Shown: positions 35,401 through 50,512, counted from the first letter of the stretch. The stretch: DNA of 64,000 bases from Hexactinellida sp. DTS-2022 (GCA_028753945.1 JAPNXP010000008.1:2914001-2978000); one strand, 5' to 3'. Notes: a model not told the origin generated them from the letters alone. Numbers and translations: made by a program.

Positions 35401-37584
35401 CTTGTGACTCCGACCAATTAACAAATGGTTCTTCACACCTTGGGCGTTGATGACTTGGCGAAAAAAATCCAAAATTGCAGCCTGCGCCGACAGCATGTTC
35501 CTTTGGAGGCACTATCAATAAACAACCAACAAAATATAGTGCCACCATATGAACATGCGTCGGCACAGGCTGCAATTTTGGATTTTTTTTTTCTCCGTAG
35601 CAGGTGCCCTGGCCACACCTGTATACATAGAGGGCTGAAACTTGGCATGTAGTTGCGGAGTGACCGTCTAATTTGCACCTGGGGTTACGATTTTTTATCA
35701 AATGATTTCAACACCTATTTAAACTAATTATGGCTATTACATGAAATCATACCTTGTGAATTTGATAAAATTTTCATATTGGATAGCTAATTTAATTCTA
35801 CACCTTTTCGAAAATAAAAAATAAATAACTTTACGTTAATTTATGCCACAAATCGGGGTTTAAATTTCTTTGTTTACTCACACTTCAGTTTCAGTAAAAC
35901 TGTTAAATCTAATTCCATTGTTTCAACTTGTAATAAATAGATTGATTAAACTTGTTAAATCTTACACTATTGTTTAAACTTGCGATAATCATATTGATTC
36001 CACTTGTGAAATCGAGTTGGCTTCTATTTAATTGTAGCATTACTATACAATGGATTAAATTAAATTAATTTATATAAGGAATTTGTTGACTTTACTCAAC
36101 TCACCGTGGATAACATTGCTAAAATAAATAACTAATAATTTAATTTATTATCAATAAGTAATGAATGAATGGCATTAAACTAAAGATGGTTTATGATAGA
36201 ACCGTTAAGATTTTACATTCCACAACAACGACAGATTAAGTGATTATATTTATTTTTGCGAGAATATTCTGGCACAAATAATGTACTGACGTAATTAATT
36301 ATAATTAATTCCTTTTGTATTTAACTTATAGAAGTTTCTAATTGGATTATTGGGGTTATCGAGTGCGCTGAATTCAAATATGATAGTGAAATTCGATTTA
36401 AATTAATAATAAGTGCAAATAATTGAACTTAATTTATTTTGCTGTACATAATTATGGTGTTAAATTATTAATTAATTAATTAAATATTTATACTAATTAG
36501 CTAAATTTCATTAATCTCAGAGATGATACAAGATAGAAACAAACTTTAAATTTATCAATTGGTCCTTATGGCACGTACGACCTATACAAGTGGGTCTTGA
36601 CACCTTGAGGTGATGATGACATCGTCAAAAAAATGTATTTTTACAATTTTGTGAATTAAATAATCCGCAAGGGTTGGTTGGAGTTGGGTGAATACCCAAC
36701 ACGCACCTAAAAAATGCATGCTCAGCAACATATTATATTCTACTGAAACTTGAATATCTCTCAAATGAAGTGAGGTAAATGGAAACTTCCACCACTCTAA
36801 GAGTCGTTGCCTACTGAAACACCTTTCTGAAATAATTTAACACCTTTATAGTGATGATGACTTGGCGAAAAAAAATCCAAAATTGCAGCCTGTGCCGACA
36901 GCATGTTCCTTTGGAGGCACTATCAATAAACCACCACCAAAATATAGTGCCGCCAAAGGAACATGCGTCGGCACAGCTGCAATTTTGGATTTTTTTTTCT
37001 CCGTAGACGGTGCCCTGGCCAGAGCTTAATTGTTGATGGGCTTAAACTTGGCATGTAGGTGCGATGGGACCGTCTAATTTGCACCTGGGGTTACGATTTT
37101 TGATTAACAAATTTTGGACACATTTTTAACACCTTTCAAAATTTGTCTGGTCTATAACTTGAAAATTGTTTTACTAAACCCCCAAATTTTACTTCTCATT
37201 TGGATTCGCCATAAAATTCTGTGTCTGATGGGAGAAAAAATATTTCAATAAAGGGGTCAATTTCTGCCATAAATGGGGGTTGAAATTTCTTTGTTTACTC
37301 ACACTTCAATTTCAATAAAGTGTTAAATCTAATTCCATTGTTTCAACTTGTAATAATTATATTGATTTAACTTGTTAAATCCTACTCTAGTGATTCAACT
37401 TGCTATAATTATATTGATTTAACTTGTGAATTCAAGCTGGCTTCTATTTTGCAATTGAAAATTAAGATTATATATTTCATAACAACGACATATTATGTGA
37501 TTATATTTACTTCTGCGAGAATATAATTGCACTGTTAATATACTGACGTAATTAATTATAAATAATTCAGTTTGTATTTAACTT

Positions 37585-39080
37585 ATATAGAAGCTTCCAA
37601 TTTGTATATTAGAGGTTATCGAGTGTGCGGAATTGAAATTTGATAGATAAATTAATTAATTAATTATTTATGACAAAATAATTGAACTTAATAATTGTAT
37701 GTTGACATTGAAATTGGTGTCATATTATAAATAATATTAATAATTATTTATACTAATTAATTAAATATCATAAATCTCAGAGATCATAGAAGATAGAAAC
37801 AAACTTCCAATATATCAATTGGTCCTTATGACACGTGCCACCTATACAAGTGGGTCTTGACACCTTGAGGTGATGATGACATCGTTAAAAAAATGTGTTT
37901 TTACAATTTTGTTAATTCGATATTTAAAATGGGTTAGTTAATGTTGGTTGATGACCCAACACCCACTTAAAAAATGCTGAGTCATTACAGATTATATTCC
38001 ACTGAAACTTGAATATCTCTTTAATGAAGTGAGCTGAATGGAAACTTCCACCACTCTAAAGGGTCGTTGCCTTCTGAAACAACTTTCTGAAATAATTTAA
38101 CACCTTCATAGTGATGATGACATGGCGAAAAAAAAAATCCAAAATTGCAGCCTGTGCCGACAGCATGTTCCTTTGGAGGCACTATCAATAAACCAACAAC
38201 AAAATATAGTGCCACCAAAGGATCATGCGTCGGCACAGGCTGCAATTTTGGATTTTTTTTTAATATTATTATTTTTATTTTTTCTCCGTAGACGGTGCCC
38301 TGGCCTGAGCTTTATAGTTGATGGGCTGAAACTTGGCATGTAGGTGCGTATGGACCGTCTAATTTGCACCTGGGGTTACGATTTTTGATTAACGAATTTT
38401 TGACACATCTTTAACACCTTTCAAAATTTGTCTGGTCCATAACTCAAAATATGTTTTACTAAACCCCCAAATTTTATTTCACATTTGGATTCACCATAAA
38501 ATTCTGCGTCTGATGGGAGAGGAATATTTTCAAAAATAAGTTTAATTTCTGCCATAAATGGGGTTTGAAATTTCTTTGTTTACTCGCACTTCAATTTCAG
38601 TAAAAGTGTTAAATCTAATTCTATTGTTTCAACTTGTAATAATTATATTGATTTAACTTGTTAAATCTTACTCTATTGTTTCAACTTGAGATAAATATAT
38701 TGATTCAACTTAAAAATTCCAGCTGGCTTCTATTTAATTGTAGTATTACTATACAATGGATTAAATAAAATATAATGATATAAGGAATTTGTTGACTAAA
38801 CTCAAATCACCGTGGATAACATTGCTAAAATACATAACTAATAATTTAATTTATTATCAATAAGTAATGAATGAATGGCATTAAACTAAAGATGGTTTAT
38901 GATAGAACCGTTAAGATTTTACATACCACAACAACGACAGATTATGTGATTATATTTACTTCTGCGTTAATTTTATTGCACTGTTAATATACTGACGTAA
39001 TTAATTATAATTAATTCAGTCAGTATATGACTTGTATAGATGCTCCCAATTTGTTTATTAGGGGTTATCGAGTGTGCGGG
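37585..39080 (+). repeat. Higher-order duplicate of 47183-48680
   Basis: Nearly identical to the segment 9598 bp downstream, including the hairpin with the shared variant GGATCATGCG, a shared AATATTATTATTTTTATTTT tract and the rare TTCCACTGAAACTTG. This is far closer than typical copies, pointing to a recent segmental duplication inside the array. Confidence 0.85.
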
Positions 39081-39711
39081 ATTGAAATTTGATAGATAAA
39101 TTACTTAATTAATTATTTATGACAAAATAATTGAACTTAATAATTGTATGTTGACATTGAAATTGGTGTTAAATTATAAATGATATTGATAATTATATAT
39201 ACTAATTAATTAAATATCATAAATCTCAGAGATCATAGAAGATAGAAACAAACTTTCAATTTATCAATTGGTCCTTATGGCACGTGCCACCTATACAAGT
39301 GGGTCTTGACACCTTGAGGTGATGGTGACATCGTTAAAAAAATGTGTTTTTACAATTTTGTTAATTCAATATTAAAAATGGGTTAGTTCATGTTGGGTGA
39401 TGACCCAACACTCACATAAAAAATGCTGAGTCATCAGTTGTTATATTCTACTCAAACTTGAATATCGCTAAAAGGAAGTGAACTAAAACGAAACTTCCAC
39501 CACTCTAAGGGTCGATGCCTTCTGTAACACCTTTCTGAAATAATTTAACACCTTCATAGTGATGATGACATGGCGAAAAAAATCCAAAATTGCAGCCTGT
39601 GGCGACAGCATGTTCCTTTGGAGGCACTATCAATAAACAACCAACAAAATATAGTGCCACCAAAGGAACATGCGTCGGCACAGGCTGCAATTTTGGATTT
39701 TTTTATTATTA

Positions 39712-39905
39712 CTGTGCCGACTATACTATAGTATAGTGGCCCAGTATTGGAATCACTGCCTTTATTATTTTTATTATTATTTTTACTGTGCCGACTATAC
39801 TATAGTATAGTGGCCCAGTATTAGAATCACTGCCTTTATTATTATTACTGTGCCGACTATACTATAGTATAGTGGCCCAGTATTAGAATCACTGCCTTTA
39901 TTTTT
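39712..39905 (+). repeat. Three 35-bp near-palindromes after hairpin
   Basis: Copies near 39712, 39785 and 39847, between the hairpin ending at 39698 and the CCGTAG block at 39926. Confidence 0.85.
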
Positions 39906-42197
39906 ATTTTTATTATTATTTTTTCTCCGTAGACGGTGCCCTGGCCAGAGCTTTATAGTTGATGGGCTTAAACTTTGCATGTAGGTGCGATGGGACCGTC
40001 TAATTTGCACCTGGGGTAACGATTTTTTATTAACAAATTTTTGACACATCTTTAACACCTTTCAAATTTTGTCTGGTCCATAACTCAAAAATTGTTTTAC
40101 TAAACCCCCAAATTTTATTTCACATTTGGATTCGCCATAAAATTCTGCGTCTGATGGGAGAAGAAATTTTTCAATAAAGGGATCAATTTCTGCCATAAAT
40201 GGGGGTTGAAATTTCTTTGTTTACTCACACTTCAATTTCAGTAAAACTGTGAAATCTAATTCCATTGTTTCAACTTGTAATAATTATATTGATTTAACTT
40301 GTTAAATCCTACTCTAGTGATTCAACTTGCGATAATTATATTGATTTAACTTATAAATTCCAGCTGGCTTCTATTTAATTCTAGTATTACTATACAATGG
40401 ATTAAATAAAATATTATAATATAAGGAATTTGTTGACTTAATTCAACTTAACCGTGGATAACATTGCTAAAATAAATAACTAATAATATAATTTATTATC
40501 AATACATAATGAATGAATGGCTTTAACTCAAGATGGTTTATGATAGAACCGTAAGATTTACATTCCACAACAACGACAGATTAAGTGAATATATTTATTT
40601 CGGCGAGAATATTCTTGCACAATTAATGTTCTGACGTAATTAATTATAATTAATTCCTTTTGTATTTAACTTATAGACGGTTCCAATTGGATTATTGGGG
40701 TTATCGAGTGCGTGGAATTCAAACATTATAGTGAAATTCAATTTAAATTAATAATTATTGCAAATAATTGAACATAATTTATTTTGCTGTATATAATAAT
40801 GGTGTTAAATAATTAATACATTAATTAAATTTTTATGCTAATTAGCTAAATTTCATTAATCTCAGAGATGATACAAGATAGAAACAAACTTTCAATTTAT
40901 CAATTGGTCCTTATGCCAGGTACCACCTATACAAGTGGGTCTTGACACCTTGAGGTGATGATGACATCGTTAAAAAAATGTATTTTTACAATTTTTTTAA
41001 TTCGACATTTAAAATGGGTTAGTTGGTGTTGGGTGATGACCCAACACTCACATAAAAAATGCTGACTCATCACTTATTATATTCTACTGAAACTTGAATA
41101 TCTTTGAAACGAAGTGAGCAAAATGGAAACTTCCACGACTCTAACGGTCGTTGCCTTCTGAAACACCTTTCTGAAATAATTTAACACCTTCATAGTGATG
41201 ATGACATGGCGGAAAAAAAAATCCAAAATTGCAGCCTGAGCCGTGAGCATGTTCCTATGGAGGCACTATCAATAAACCACCACCAAAATATAGTGCCACC
41301 AAAGGAACATGCGTCGGCACAGGCTGCAATTTTGGATTTTATTATTATTTTTATTATTTTTTCTCCGTAGACGGTGCCCTGGCCAGAGCTTTATAGTTGA
41401 TGGGCTTAAACTTTGCATGTAGATGCGATGGGACCGTCTCATTTGCACCTGGGGTAACGATTTTTGATTAAGAAATTTTTGACACATCTTTAACACCTTT
41501 CAAAATTTGTCTGGTCCATAACACAAAATATGTTTTACTAAACCCCCAAATTTTATTTCACATTTGGATTCACCATAAAATTCCGCGTATGATGGGAGAA
41601 GAAAACTTTCAATAAAGAGTTTTATTTCTGCCATAAATGGGGGTTGAAATTTCTTTGTTTACTCACACTTCAGTTTCAGTATAACTGTTAAATCTAATTC
41701 CATTGTTTCAACTTGTAATAATTATATTGATTTAACTTGTTAAATCTTACTCTATTGATTCAACTTGCGATAATTAAATTGATTTAACTTATAAATTGCA
41801 GCTGGCTTCTATTTAATTTACCATACAATGGATTAAATTAAATAATATAATATAAGGAATTTGTTGACTTAATTCAACTCAACCGTGGATAACAATGCTA
41901 AGATAAATAACTAATAATATAATTTATTATCAATACATAATGAATGAATGGCATCAAACTCAAGATGGTTTAAGATAGAAACAAACTTCAAATTTATCTA
42001 CCGTTCCTTGTGACTCGGACCAATTAACAAATGCTTCTTCACACCTTGGGCGTTGATGACTTGGCGAAAAAAAATCCAAAATTGCAGCCTGCGCCGACAG
42101 CATGTTCCTTTGGAGGCACTATCAATAAACAACCAACAAAATATAGTGCCACCAAAGGAACATGCGTCGGCACAGGGTGCAATTTTGGATTTTTTTA

Positions 42198-42375
42198 TTA
42201 CTGTGCCGACTATACTATAGTATAGTGGCCCAGTATTGGAATCACTGCCTTTATTATTACTGTGCCGACAATACTATAGTATAGTGGCCCAGTATTAGAA
42301 TCACTGCCTTTATTATTATTACTGTGCCGACTATACTATAGTATAGTGGCCCAGTTCTAATCTCACTGCCTTTAT
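42198..42375 (+). repeat. Three 35-bp near-palindromes after hairpin
   Basis: Copies near 42198, 42259 and 42321. The second has an A for T change in the left half of the core (CAATACTATAGTATAG), the others are canonical. The CCGTAG block follows at 42395. Confidence 0.85.
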
Positions 42376-45300
42376 TTTTTTTTTTTTTTTTTCTCCGTAG
42401 ACGGTACCCTGGCCAGAGCTCTATAGTTGATGGGCTGAAACTTGGCATGTAGGTGCGGTAGGACCGTCTAATTTGCACCTGGGGTTACGATTTTTTATTA
42501 AGAAATTTTTGACACATCTTTAACACCTTTCAGATTTTGTCTGGTCCATAACTCAAAATATGTTTTACTAAACCCGAAAATTTTATTTCATATTTGGATT
42601 CCCCATAAAATTCTGCGTCTGATGGGAGAAGAAAACCTTCAAAAAGGGTTTTATTCCTGCCATTAATGGGGGTTGAAATTTCTTTGTTTACTCACACTTC
42701 AGTTTCAATAAAACTGTTAAATCTAATTCCATTGTTTCAACTTGCGATTATTATATTGATTTAACTTGTTAAATCCTACTCTAGTGATTCAACTTGTAAT
42801 AATTATATTGATTCATCTTATAAATTACAGCTGGCTTCTATTTAATTGTAGTATTACTATACAATGGATTAAATTAAATAATATAATATAAGGAATTTGT
42901 TGACTCAACTCAACCAACCGTGGATAACATTGCTAAAATAAATAACGAATAATATAATTTAATAGCAATACACAATGAATGCAGCTGGCTTCTATTTAAT
43001 TGTAGCATTACTATACAATGGATTAAATTAAATTAATTTATATAAGGAATTTGTTGACTTTACTCAACACACCGTGGATAACATTGCTAAAATATATAAC
43101 TAATAATATAATTTATTATCAATACATAATGAATGAATGGCATTAAACTAAAGATGGTTTATGATAGAACCGTTAAGATTTTACATTCCACAACAACGAC
43201 AGATTAAGTGATTATATTTATTTCAGCGAGAATATTCTTGCACAATTAATGTACTGACATATTTAATTCTAATTAATTCGCTCTGTGTTTACCGTATAGA
43301 GATGGTTCCAAATAGATTATTGGGGTTATCGAGTGCGTGGAATTCAAATATTATAGTGAAATTCAATTTAAATAAATAATAATTGCAAATAATTGAACTT
43401 AATTTATTTTGCTGTATATAATAATGGTGTTAAATAATAAATAAATAAATTAAATATTTATACTAATTAGATAAATTTCATTAATCTCAGAGATGATACA
43501 AGATAGAAACAAACTTTCAATTTATCAATTGGTCCTTATGCCAGGTACCACCTATACAAGTGGGTCTTGACACCTTGAGGTGATTATGACATCGTAAAAA
43601 AAATGTATTTTTACAATTTTGTTAATTCGATATTTAAAATGGGTTAGTTGATGTTGGGTGATGACCCAACACACACATAAAAAATGCTGAGTCATCAGCT
43701 ATCATATTCTACTCAAACTTGAATATCTATAAAATTATATGAACTAAATGGAAACTTCCACCACTCTAAGGGTCGATGCCTTCTGTAACACCTTTTTGAA
43801 ATAATTTAACACCTTCATAGTGATGATGACATGGCGAAAAAAAAATCCAAAATTGCAGCCTGCGCCGACAGCATGTTCTTTTGGAGGCACTATAAATAAA
43901 CAACCAACAAAATATAGTGCCACCAAAGGAACATGCGTCGGCACAGGCTGCAATTTTGGATTTTTTTTTTCTCCGTAGACGGTGCCCTGGCCAGAGCTTT
44001 ATAGTTGATGGGCTTAAACTTGGCATGTAGGTGCGATGGTACCGTCTAATTTGCACCTGGGGTTACGATTTTTGATTAAGAAATTTTTGACACATCTTTA
44101 ACACCTTTCAAAATTTGTCTGGTCCATAACTCAAAATATGTTTTACTAACCCCGCAAATTTTATTTCACATTTGGATTCACCATAAAATTCTGCGTCTTA
44201 TGGGAGAAGAAACTTTTCAATAAAGGGGTCAATTTCTGCCAATAAATGGGGGTTGAAATTTCTTTGTTTACTCACACTTCAATTTCAATAAAACTGTGAA
44301 ATCTAATTCCATTGTTTCAACTTGTAATAAATATATTGATTTAACTTGTTAAATCTTTCACTAATGTTTCAACTTGAGATAATTTAATTGATTCAACTTA
44401 TAAATTCCAGCTGGCTTCTATTCAATTGTAGTATTACTATACAATGGATTAAATAAAATATAATAATATAAGGAATTTGTTGACTAAACTCAAATCACCG
44501 TGGATAACATTGCTAAAAAAAATAACTAATAATATAATTTATTATCAATACAAAATGAATGAATGGCATTAAACTCAAATGGTTTATGATAGAAACAAAC
44601 TCAAATTTATCTACCGTTCCTTGTGACTCGGATCAAATAACAAATGCTTCTTCACACCTTGGGCGTTGATGACTTGGCGAAAAAAAATCCAAAATTGGAG
44701 CCTGCGCCGACAGCATGTTTCTTTGGAGGCACTATCAATATACAACACAAAAATATAGTGCCACCAAAGGAACATGCGTCGGCACAGGCTGCAATTTTGG
44801 ATTTTTTTATTATTTTTATTATTTTTTCTCCGTAGACGGTGCCCTGGCCAGAGCTTAATTGTTGATGGGCTTAAACTTGGCATGTAGGTGCGATGGGACC
44901 GTCTAATTTGCACCTGGGGTTACGATTTTTGATTAACAAATTTTGGACACATTTTTAACACCTTTCAAAATTTGTCTGGTCTATAACTTGAAAATTGTTT
45001 TACTAAACCCCCAAATTTTATTTCACATTTGGATTCGCCATAAAATTCTGTGTCTGATGGGAGAAAAAATATTTCAATAAAGGGGTCAATTTCTGCCATA
45101 AATGGGGGTTGAAATTTCTCTGTTTACTCACACTTCAATTTCAGTAAAACTGTGAAATTTAATTCCATTGTTTCAACTTGTAATAATTATATTGATTTAA
45201 CTTGTTAAATCCTACTCTAGTGATTCAACTTGCGATAATTATATTGATTTAACTTATAAATTCCAGCTGGCTTCTATTTATTGTAGTATTACTATACAAT

Positions 45301-45398
45301 GGATTAAATAAAATATTATAATATAAGGAATTTGTTGACTTAATTCAACTTAACCGTGGATAACATTGCTAAAATAAATAACTAATAATATAATTTAT

Positions 45399-45576
45399 GA
45401 AATTACTTATATAGAGCTGAGCTTTGTAGAGTTCAGTTTTTCACTATGTGTATTCATGCACTGAGAAAGGTCAGTTTTTTTCAGAGTTTGAAATTGACCT
45501 TTAGAAAGTAAGCCTGGGCTTTTAGTATGGGAAAAAATCTGAACTCTACAAAGCTCAGCTCTATATATGGATTCCC
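45399..45576. mobile_element. MITE of the ATATAGAGCTGAG family, copy 2, inserted in an array unit
   Basis: Inverted ends ATATAGAGCTGAGCTTTGTA and its complement; ATAATTTAT is duplicated at 45390-45398 and 45577-45585 (9 bp, in the MULE range). The near-identical unit at 40258-41330 carries the empty site at about 40489, so this copy inserted after the two units separated. The interior matches 7808-7978 in inverse orientation. Confidence 0.93.
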
Positions 45577-48500
45577 ATAATTTATTATCAATACATAATG
45601 AATGAATGGCTTTAAACTCAAGATGGTTTATGATAGAACCGTTAAGATTTTACATTCCACAACAACGACAGATTAAGTGAATATATTTATTTCGGCGAGA
45701 ATATTCTTGCACAATTAATGTACTGACGTAATTAATTATAATTAATTCCTTTTGTATTTAACTTATAGACGGTTCCAATTGGATTATTGGGGTTATCGAG
45801 TGCGTGGAATTCAAACATTATAGTGAAATTCAATTTAAATTAATAATAATTGCAAATAATTGAACTTAATTTATTTTGCTGTATATAATAATGGTGTTAA
45901 ATAATTAATACATTAATTAAATTTTTATGCTAATTAGCTAAATTTCATTAATCTCAGAGATGATACAAGATAGAAACAAACTTTCAATTTATCAATTGGT
46001 CCTTATGCCAGGTACCACCTATACAAGTGGGTCTTGACACCTTGAGGTGATGATGACATCGTTAAAAAAATGTATTTTTACAATTTTTTTAATTCGACAT
46101 TTAAAATGGGTTAGTTGGTGTTTGGTGATGACCGAACACTCACATAAAAAATGATGACTCATCACTTATTATATTCTACTGAAACTTGAATATCTTTGAA
46201 ACGAAGTGAGCAAAATGGAAACTTCCACGACTCTAAGGGTCGTTGCCTTCTGAAACACCTTTCTGAAATAATTTAACACCTTCATAGTGATGATGACATG
46301 GCGGAAAAAAAATCCAAAATTGCAGCCTGCGCCGACAGCATGTTCCTATGGAGGCACTATCAATAAACCACCACCAAAATATAGTGCCACCAAATGAACA
46401 TGCGTCGGCACAGGCTGCAATTTTTTATTTTTTCTCCGTAGACGGTGCCCTGGCCTGAGCTTTATAGTTGATGGGCTGAAACTTGGCATGTAGGTGCGTA
46501 TGGACCGTCTAATTTGCACCTGGGGTTACGATTTTTGATTAACGAATTTTTGACACATCTTTAACACCTTTCAAAATTTGTCTGGTCCATAACTCAAAAT
46601 ATGTTTTACTAAACCCCCAAATTTTATTTCACATTTGGATTCACCATAAAATTCTGCGTCTGATGGGAGAGAATATTTTCAAAAATAAGTTTAATTTCTG
46701 CCATAAATGGGGTTTGAAATTTCTTTGTTTACTCACACTTCAATTTCAGTAAAAGTGTTAAATCTAATTCTATTGTTTCAACTTGTAATAATTATATTGA
46801 TTTAACTTGTTAAATCTTACTCTATTGTTTCAACTTGAGATAAATATATTGATTCAACTTAAAAATTCCAGCTGGCTTCTATTTAATTGTAGTATTACTA
46901 TACAATGGATTAAATAAAATATAATGATATAAGGAATTTGTTGACTAAACTCAAATCACCGTGGATAACATTGCTAAAATAAATAACTAATAATTTAATT
47001 TATTATCAATAAGTAATGAATGAATGGCATTAAACTAAAGATGGTTTATGATAGAACCGTTAAGAATTTACATACCACAACAACGACAGATTATGTGATT
47101 ATATTTACTTCTGCGTTAATATTATTGCACTGTTAATATACTGACGTAATTAATTATAATTAATTCAGTCAGTATATGACTTATATAGAAGCTTCCAATT
47201 TGTATATTAGAGGTTATCGAGTGTGCGGAATTGAAATTTGATAGATAAATTAATTAATTAATTATTTATGACAAAATAATTGAACTTAATAATTGTATGT
47301 TGACATTGAAATTGGTGTCATATTATAAATAATATTAATAATTATTTATACTAATTAATTAAATATCATAAATCTCAGAGATCATAGAAGATAGAAACAA
47401 ACTTTCAATATATCAATTGGTCCTTATGACACGTGCCACCTATACAAGTGGGTCTTGACACCTTGAGGTGATGATGACATCGTTAAAAAAATGTGTTTTT
47501 ACAATTTTGTTAATTCGATATTTAAAATGGGTTAGTTAATGTTGGTTGATGACCCAACACCCACTTAAAAAATGCTGAGTCATTACAGATTATATTCCAC
47601 TGAAACTTGAATATCTCTTTAATGAAGTGAGCTGAATGGAAACTTCCACCACTCTAAAGGGTCGTTGCCTTCTGAAACAACTTTCTGAAATAATTTAACA
47701 CCTTCATAGTGATGATGACATGGCGAAAAAAAAAATCCAAAATTGCAGCCTGTGCCGACAGCATGTTCCTTTGGAGGCACTATCAATAAACCAACAACAA
47801 AATATAGTGCCACCAAAGGATCATGCGTCGGCACAGGCTGCAATTTTGGATTTTTTTTTAATATTATTATTTTTATTTTTTCTCCGTAGACGGTGCCCTG
47901 GCCTGAGCTTTATAGTTGATGGGCTGAAACTTGGCATGTAGGTGCGTATGGACCGTCTAATTTGCACCTGGGGTTACGATTTTTGATTAACGAATTTTTG
48001 ACACATCTTTAACACCTTTCAAAATTTGTCTGGTCCATAACTCATAATATGTTTTACTAAACCCCCAAATTTTATTTCACATTTGGATTCACCATAAAAT
48101 TCTGCGTCTGATGGGAGAGGAATATTTTCAAAAATAAGTTTAATTTCTGCCATAAATGGGGTTTGAAATTTCTTTGTTTACTCGCACTTCAATTTCAGTA
48201 AAAGTGTTAAATCTAATTCTATTGTTTCAACTTGTAATAATTATATTGATTTAACTTGTTAAATCTTACTCTATTGTTTCAACTTGAGATAAATATATTG
48301 ATTCAACTTAAAAATTCCAGCTGGCTTCTATTTAATTGTAGTATTACTATACAATGGATTAAATAAAATATAATGATATAAGGAATTTGTTGACTAAACT
48401 CAAATCACCGTGGATAACATTGCTAAAATAAATAACTAATAATTTAATTTATTATCAATAAGTAATGAATGAATGGCATTAAACTAAAGATGGTTTATGA

Positions 48501-50512
48501 TAGAACCGTTAAGAATTTACATACCACAACAACGACAGATTATGTGATTATATTTACTTCTGCGTTAATATTATTGCACTGTTAATATACTGACGTAATT
48601 AATTATAATTAATTCAGTCAGTATATGACTTATATAGATGCTCCCAATTTGTTTATTAGGGGTTATCGAGTGTGCGGAATTGAAATTTGATGGACAAATT
48701 AATTAATTTATTATTTATGACAAAATAATTAAACTTAATAAATATAAGTTGACATTGAAATTGGTGTTAAATTATAAATAATATTAATAATTATATATAC
48801 TAATTAATTAAATATCATAAATCTCAGAGATCATAGAAGATAGAAACAAACTTTCAATTTATCAATTGGTCCTTATGCCAGGTACCACCTATACAAGTGG
48901 GTCTTGACATCTTGAGGTGATGATGACATCGTTAAAAAAATGTGTTTTTACAATTTTGCTAATTCGATATTAAAAATGGGTTAGTTCATGTTGGGTGATG
49001 ACCCAACACTCACATAAAAAATGCTGAGTCATCAGTTGTTATATTCTACTCAAACTTGAATATCGCTAAAAGGAAGTGAACTAAAACGAAACTTCCACCA
49101 CTCTAAGGGTCGATGCCTTTTGTAACACCTTTTTGAAATGATTTAACACCTTTATAGTGATGATGACTTGGCGAAAAAAAAATCCAAAATTGCATCCTGT
49201 GCCGACAGCATGTTCCATTGGAGGCACTATCAATAAACCACCAACAAAATATAGTGACATCCAAGGAACATGCGTCGGCACAGGATGCAATTTTGGATTT
49301 TTTTTATTATTATTATTATTATTAGTCCGTAGATCGTCCACAGAACAGAGTTTTATTAACTAAGAGCCCAAATTTTCAGGATATGTGTCTCATGGGTTAC
49401 AAATGTGCACCTGGGGTCACAATTTTTGATTACATTTATTTGGACACATTTTTGCACCTGTTAGATATTTAAACAGGAACAATACATAGTACCCGAATAT
49501 TCAATTTATATGCATTCGATAGAGAATTAAATTCTACACCTTTTCACAGTGCACGAATTTCAAATTGGGCTTCGTTTGTGCCACAATTGACTTGATAATT
49601 CCCTTTGTTTACTAACACTTCAGTTCAATTGAAAGTGTTGAATCTAATTCTATTGTTCAACTCGTTATTATTATTCAACTTGTGAGATCGAGTAGGCTTC
49701 TATTTTCCAATTGAAAACTAAGATTCTACATTCCATAACAACGACAGATTATGTGATTATATTTATTTCTGCTTAGAATATTCTTGAACAATGGATACAT
49801 GACATATTTAATTCTAATTAATTCGCTCTGTGTTTAACGTATAGAGATGGTTCCAAATAGATTATTGGGGTTATCGAGTGCGCTGAATTCAAATATGATA
49901 GTGAAATTCAATTTAGATTAATAATTATTGCAAATAATTGAACTTAATTTATTTTGATGTACATAATATTGGTGTTAAATTATAAATAGATTAATTAAAT
50001 ATTTATACTAATTATCTAAATTTCATTAATCTCAGAAATGATATAAGATAGAAACAAACTTTAAATTTATCAATTGGTCCTTATGGCACGTACCACCTAT
50101 ACAAGTAAATCTTGACACCTTGAGTTGATGATGACATCGTCAAAAAAATGTATTTTTACAATTTTGTGAATTAAATAATTCGCATGGGTTGGTTGGAGTT
50201 GGGTGATCACCCAACACGCACATAAAAAATGTTGACTCATCACTTATTATATTCTACTGAAACTTGAATATATTTGGAACGAAGTGAGCAAAATGGAAAC
50301 TTCCACCACTCTAAGGGTCGTGGCCTTCTGAAACACCTTTCAAAAATAATTTAACACCTTTATAGTGATGATGACTTTGCGAAAAAAAATCCAAAATTGC
50401 AGTCTGTGCCGACAGCATGTTCCATTGGAGGCACTATCAATAAACCACCAACAAAATATAGTGCCACCAAAGGAACATGCGTCGGCACAGCTGCAATTTT
50501 GGATTTTTTATT

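Larger units (their letters stand above)
24083..48000 (+). repeat. A-type CCGTAG block of the array unit
   Basis: Directly after each hairpin region comes CTCCGTAGACGGTGCCCTGG, then GGGCTGAAACTTGGCATGTA, then GGGACCGTCTAATTTGCACC and TGGGGTTACGATTTTT. TAGACGGT and ACCGTCTA form an 8-bp inverted pair about 65 bp apart. A variant (CCGTAGCAGGTGCCCTGGCC with CACACCTGTATACAT, for example at 26358, 27771, 30431 and 35594) differs in the left half. A recognisable copy survives at 14538-14652 in the kinesin intron. Function unknown. Confidence 0.75.
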
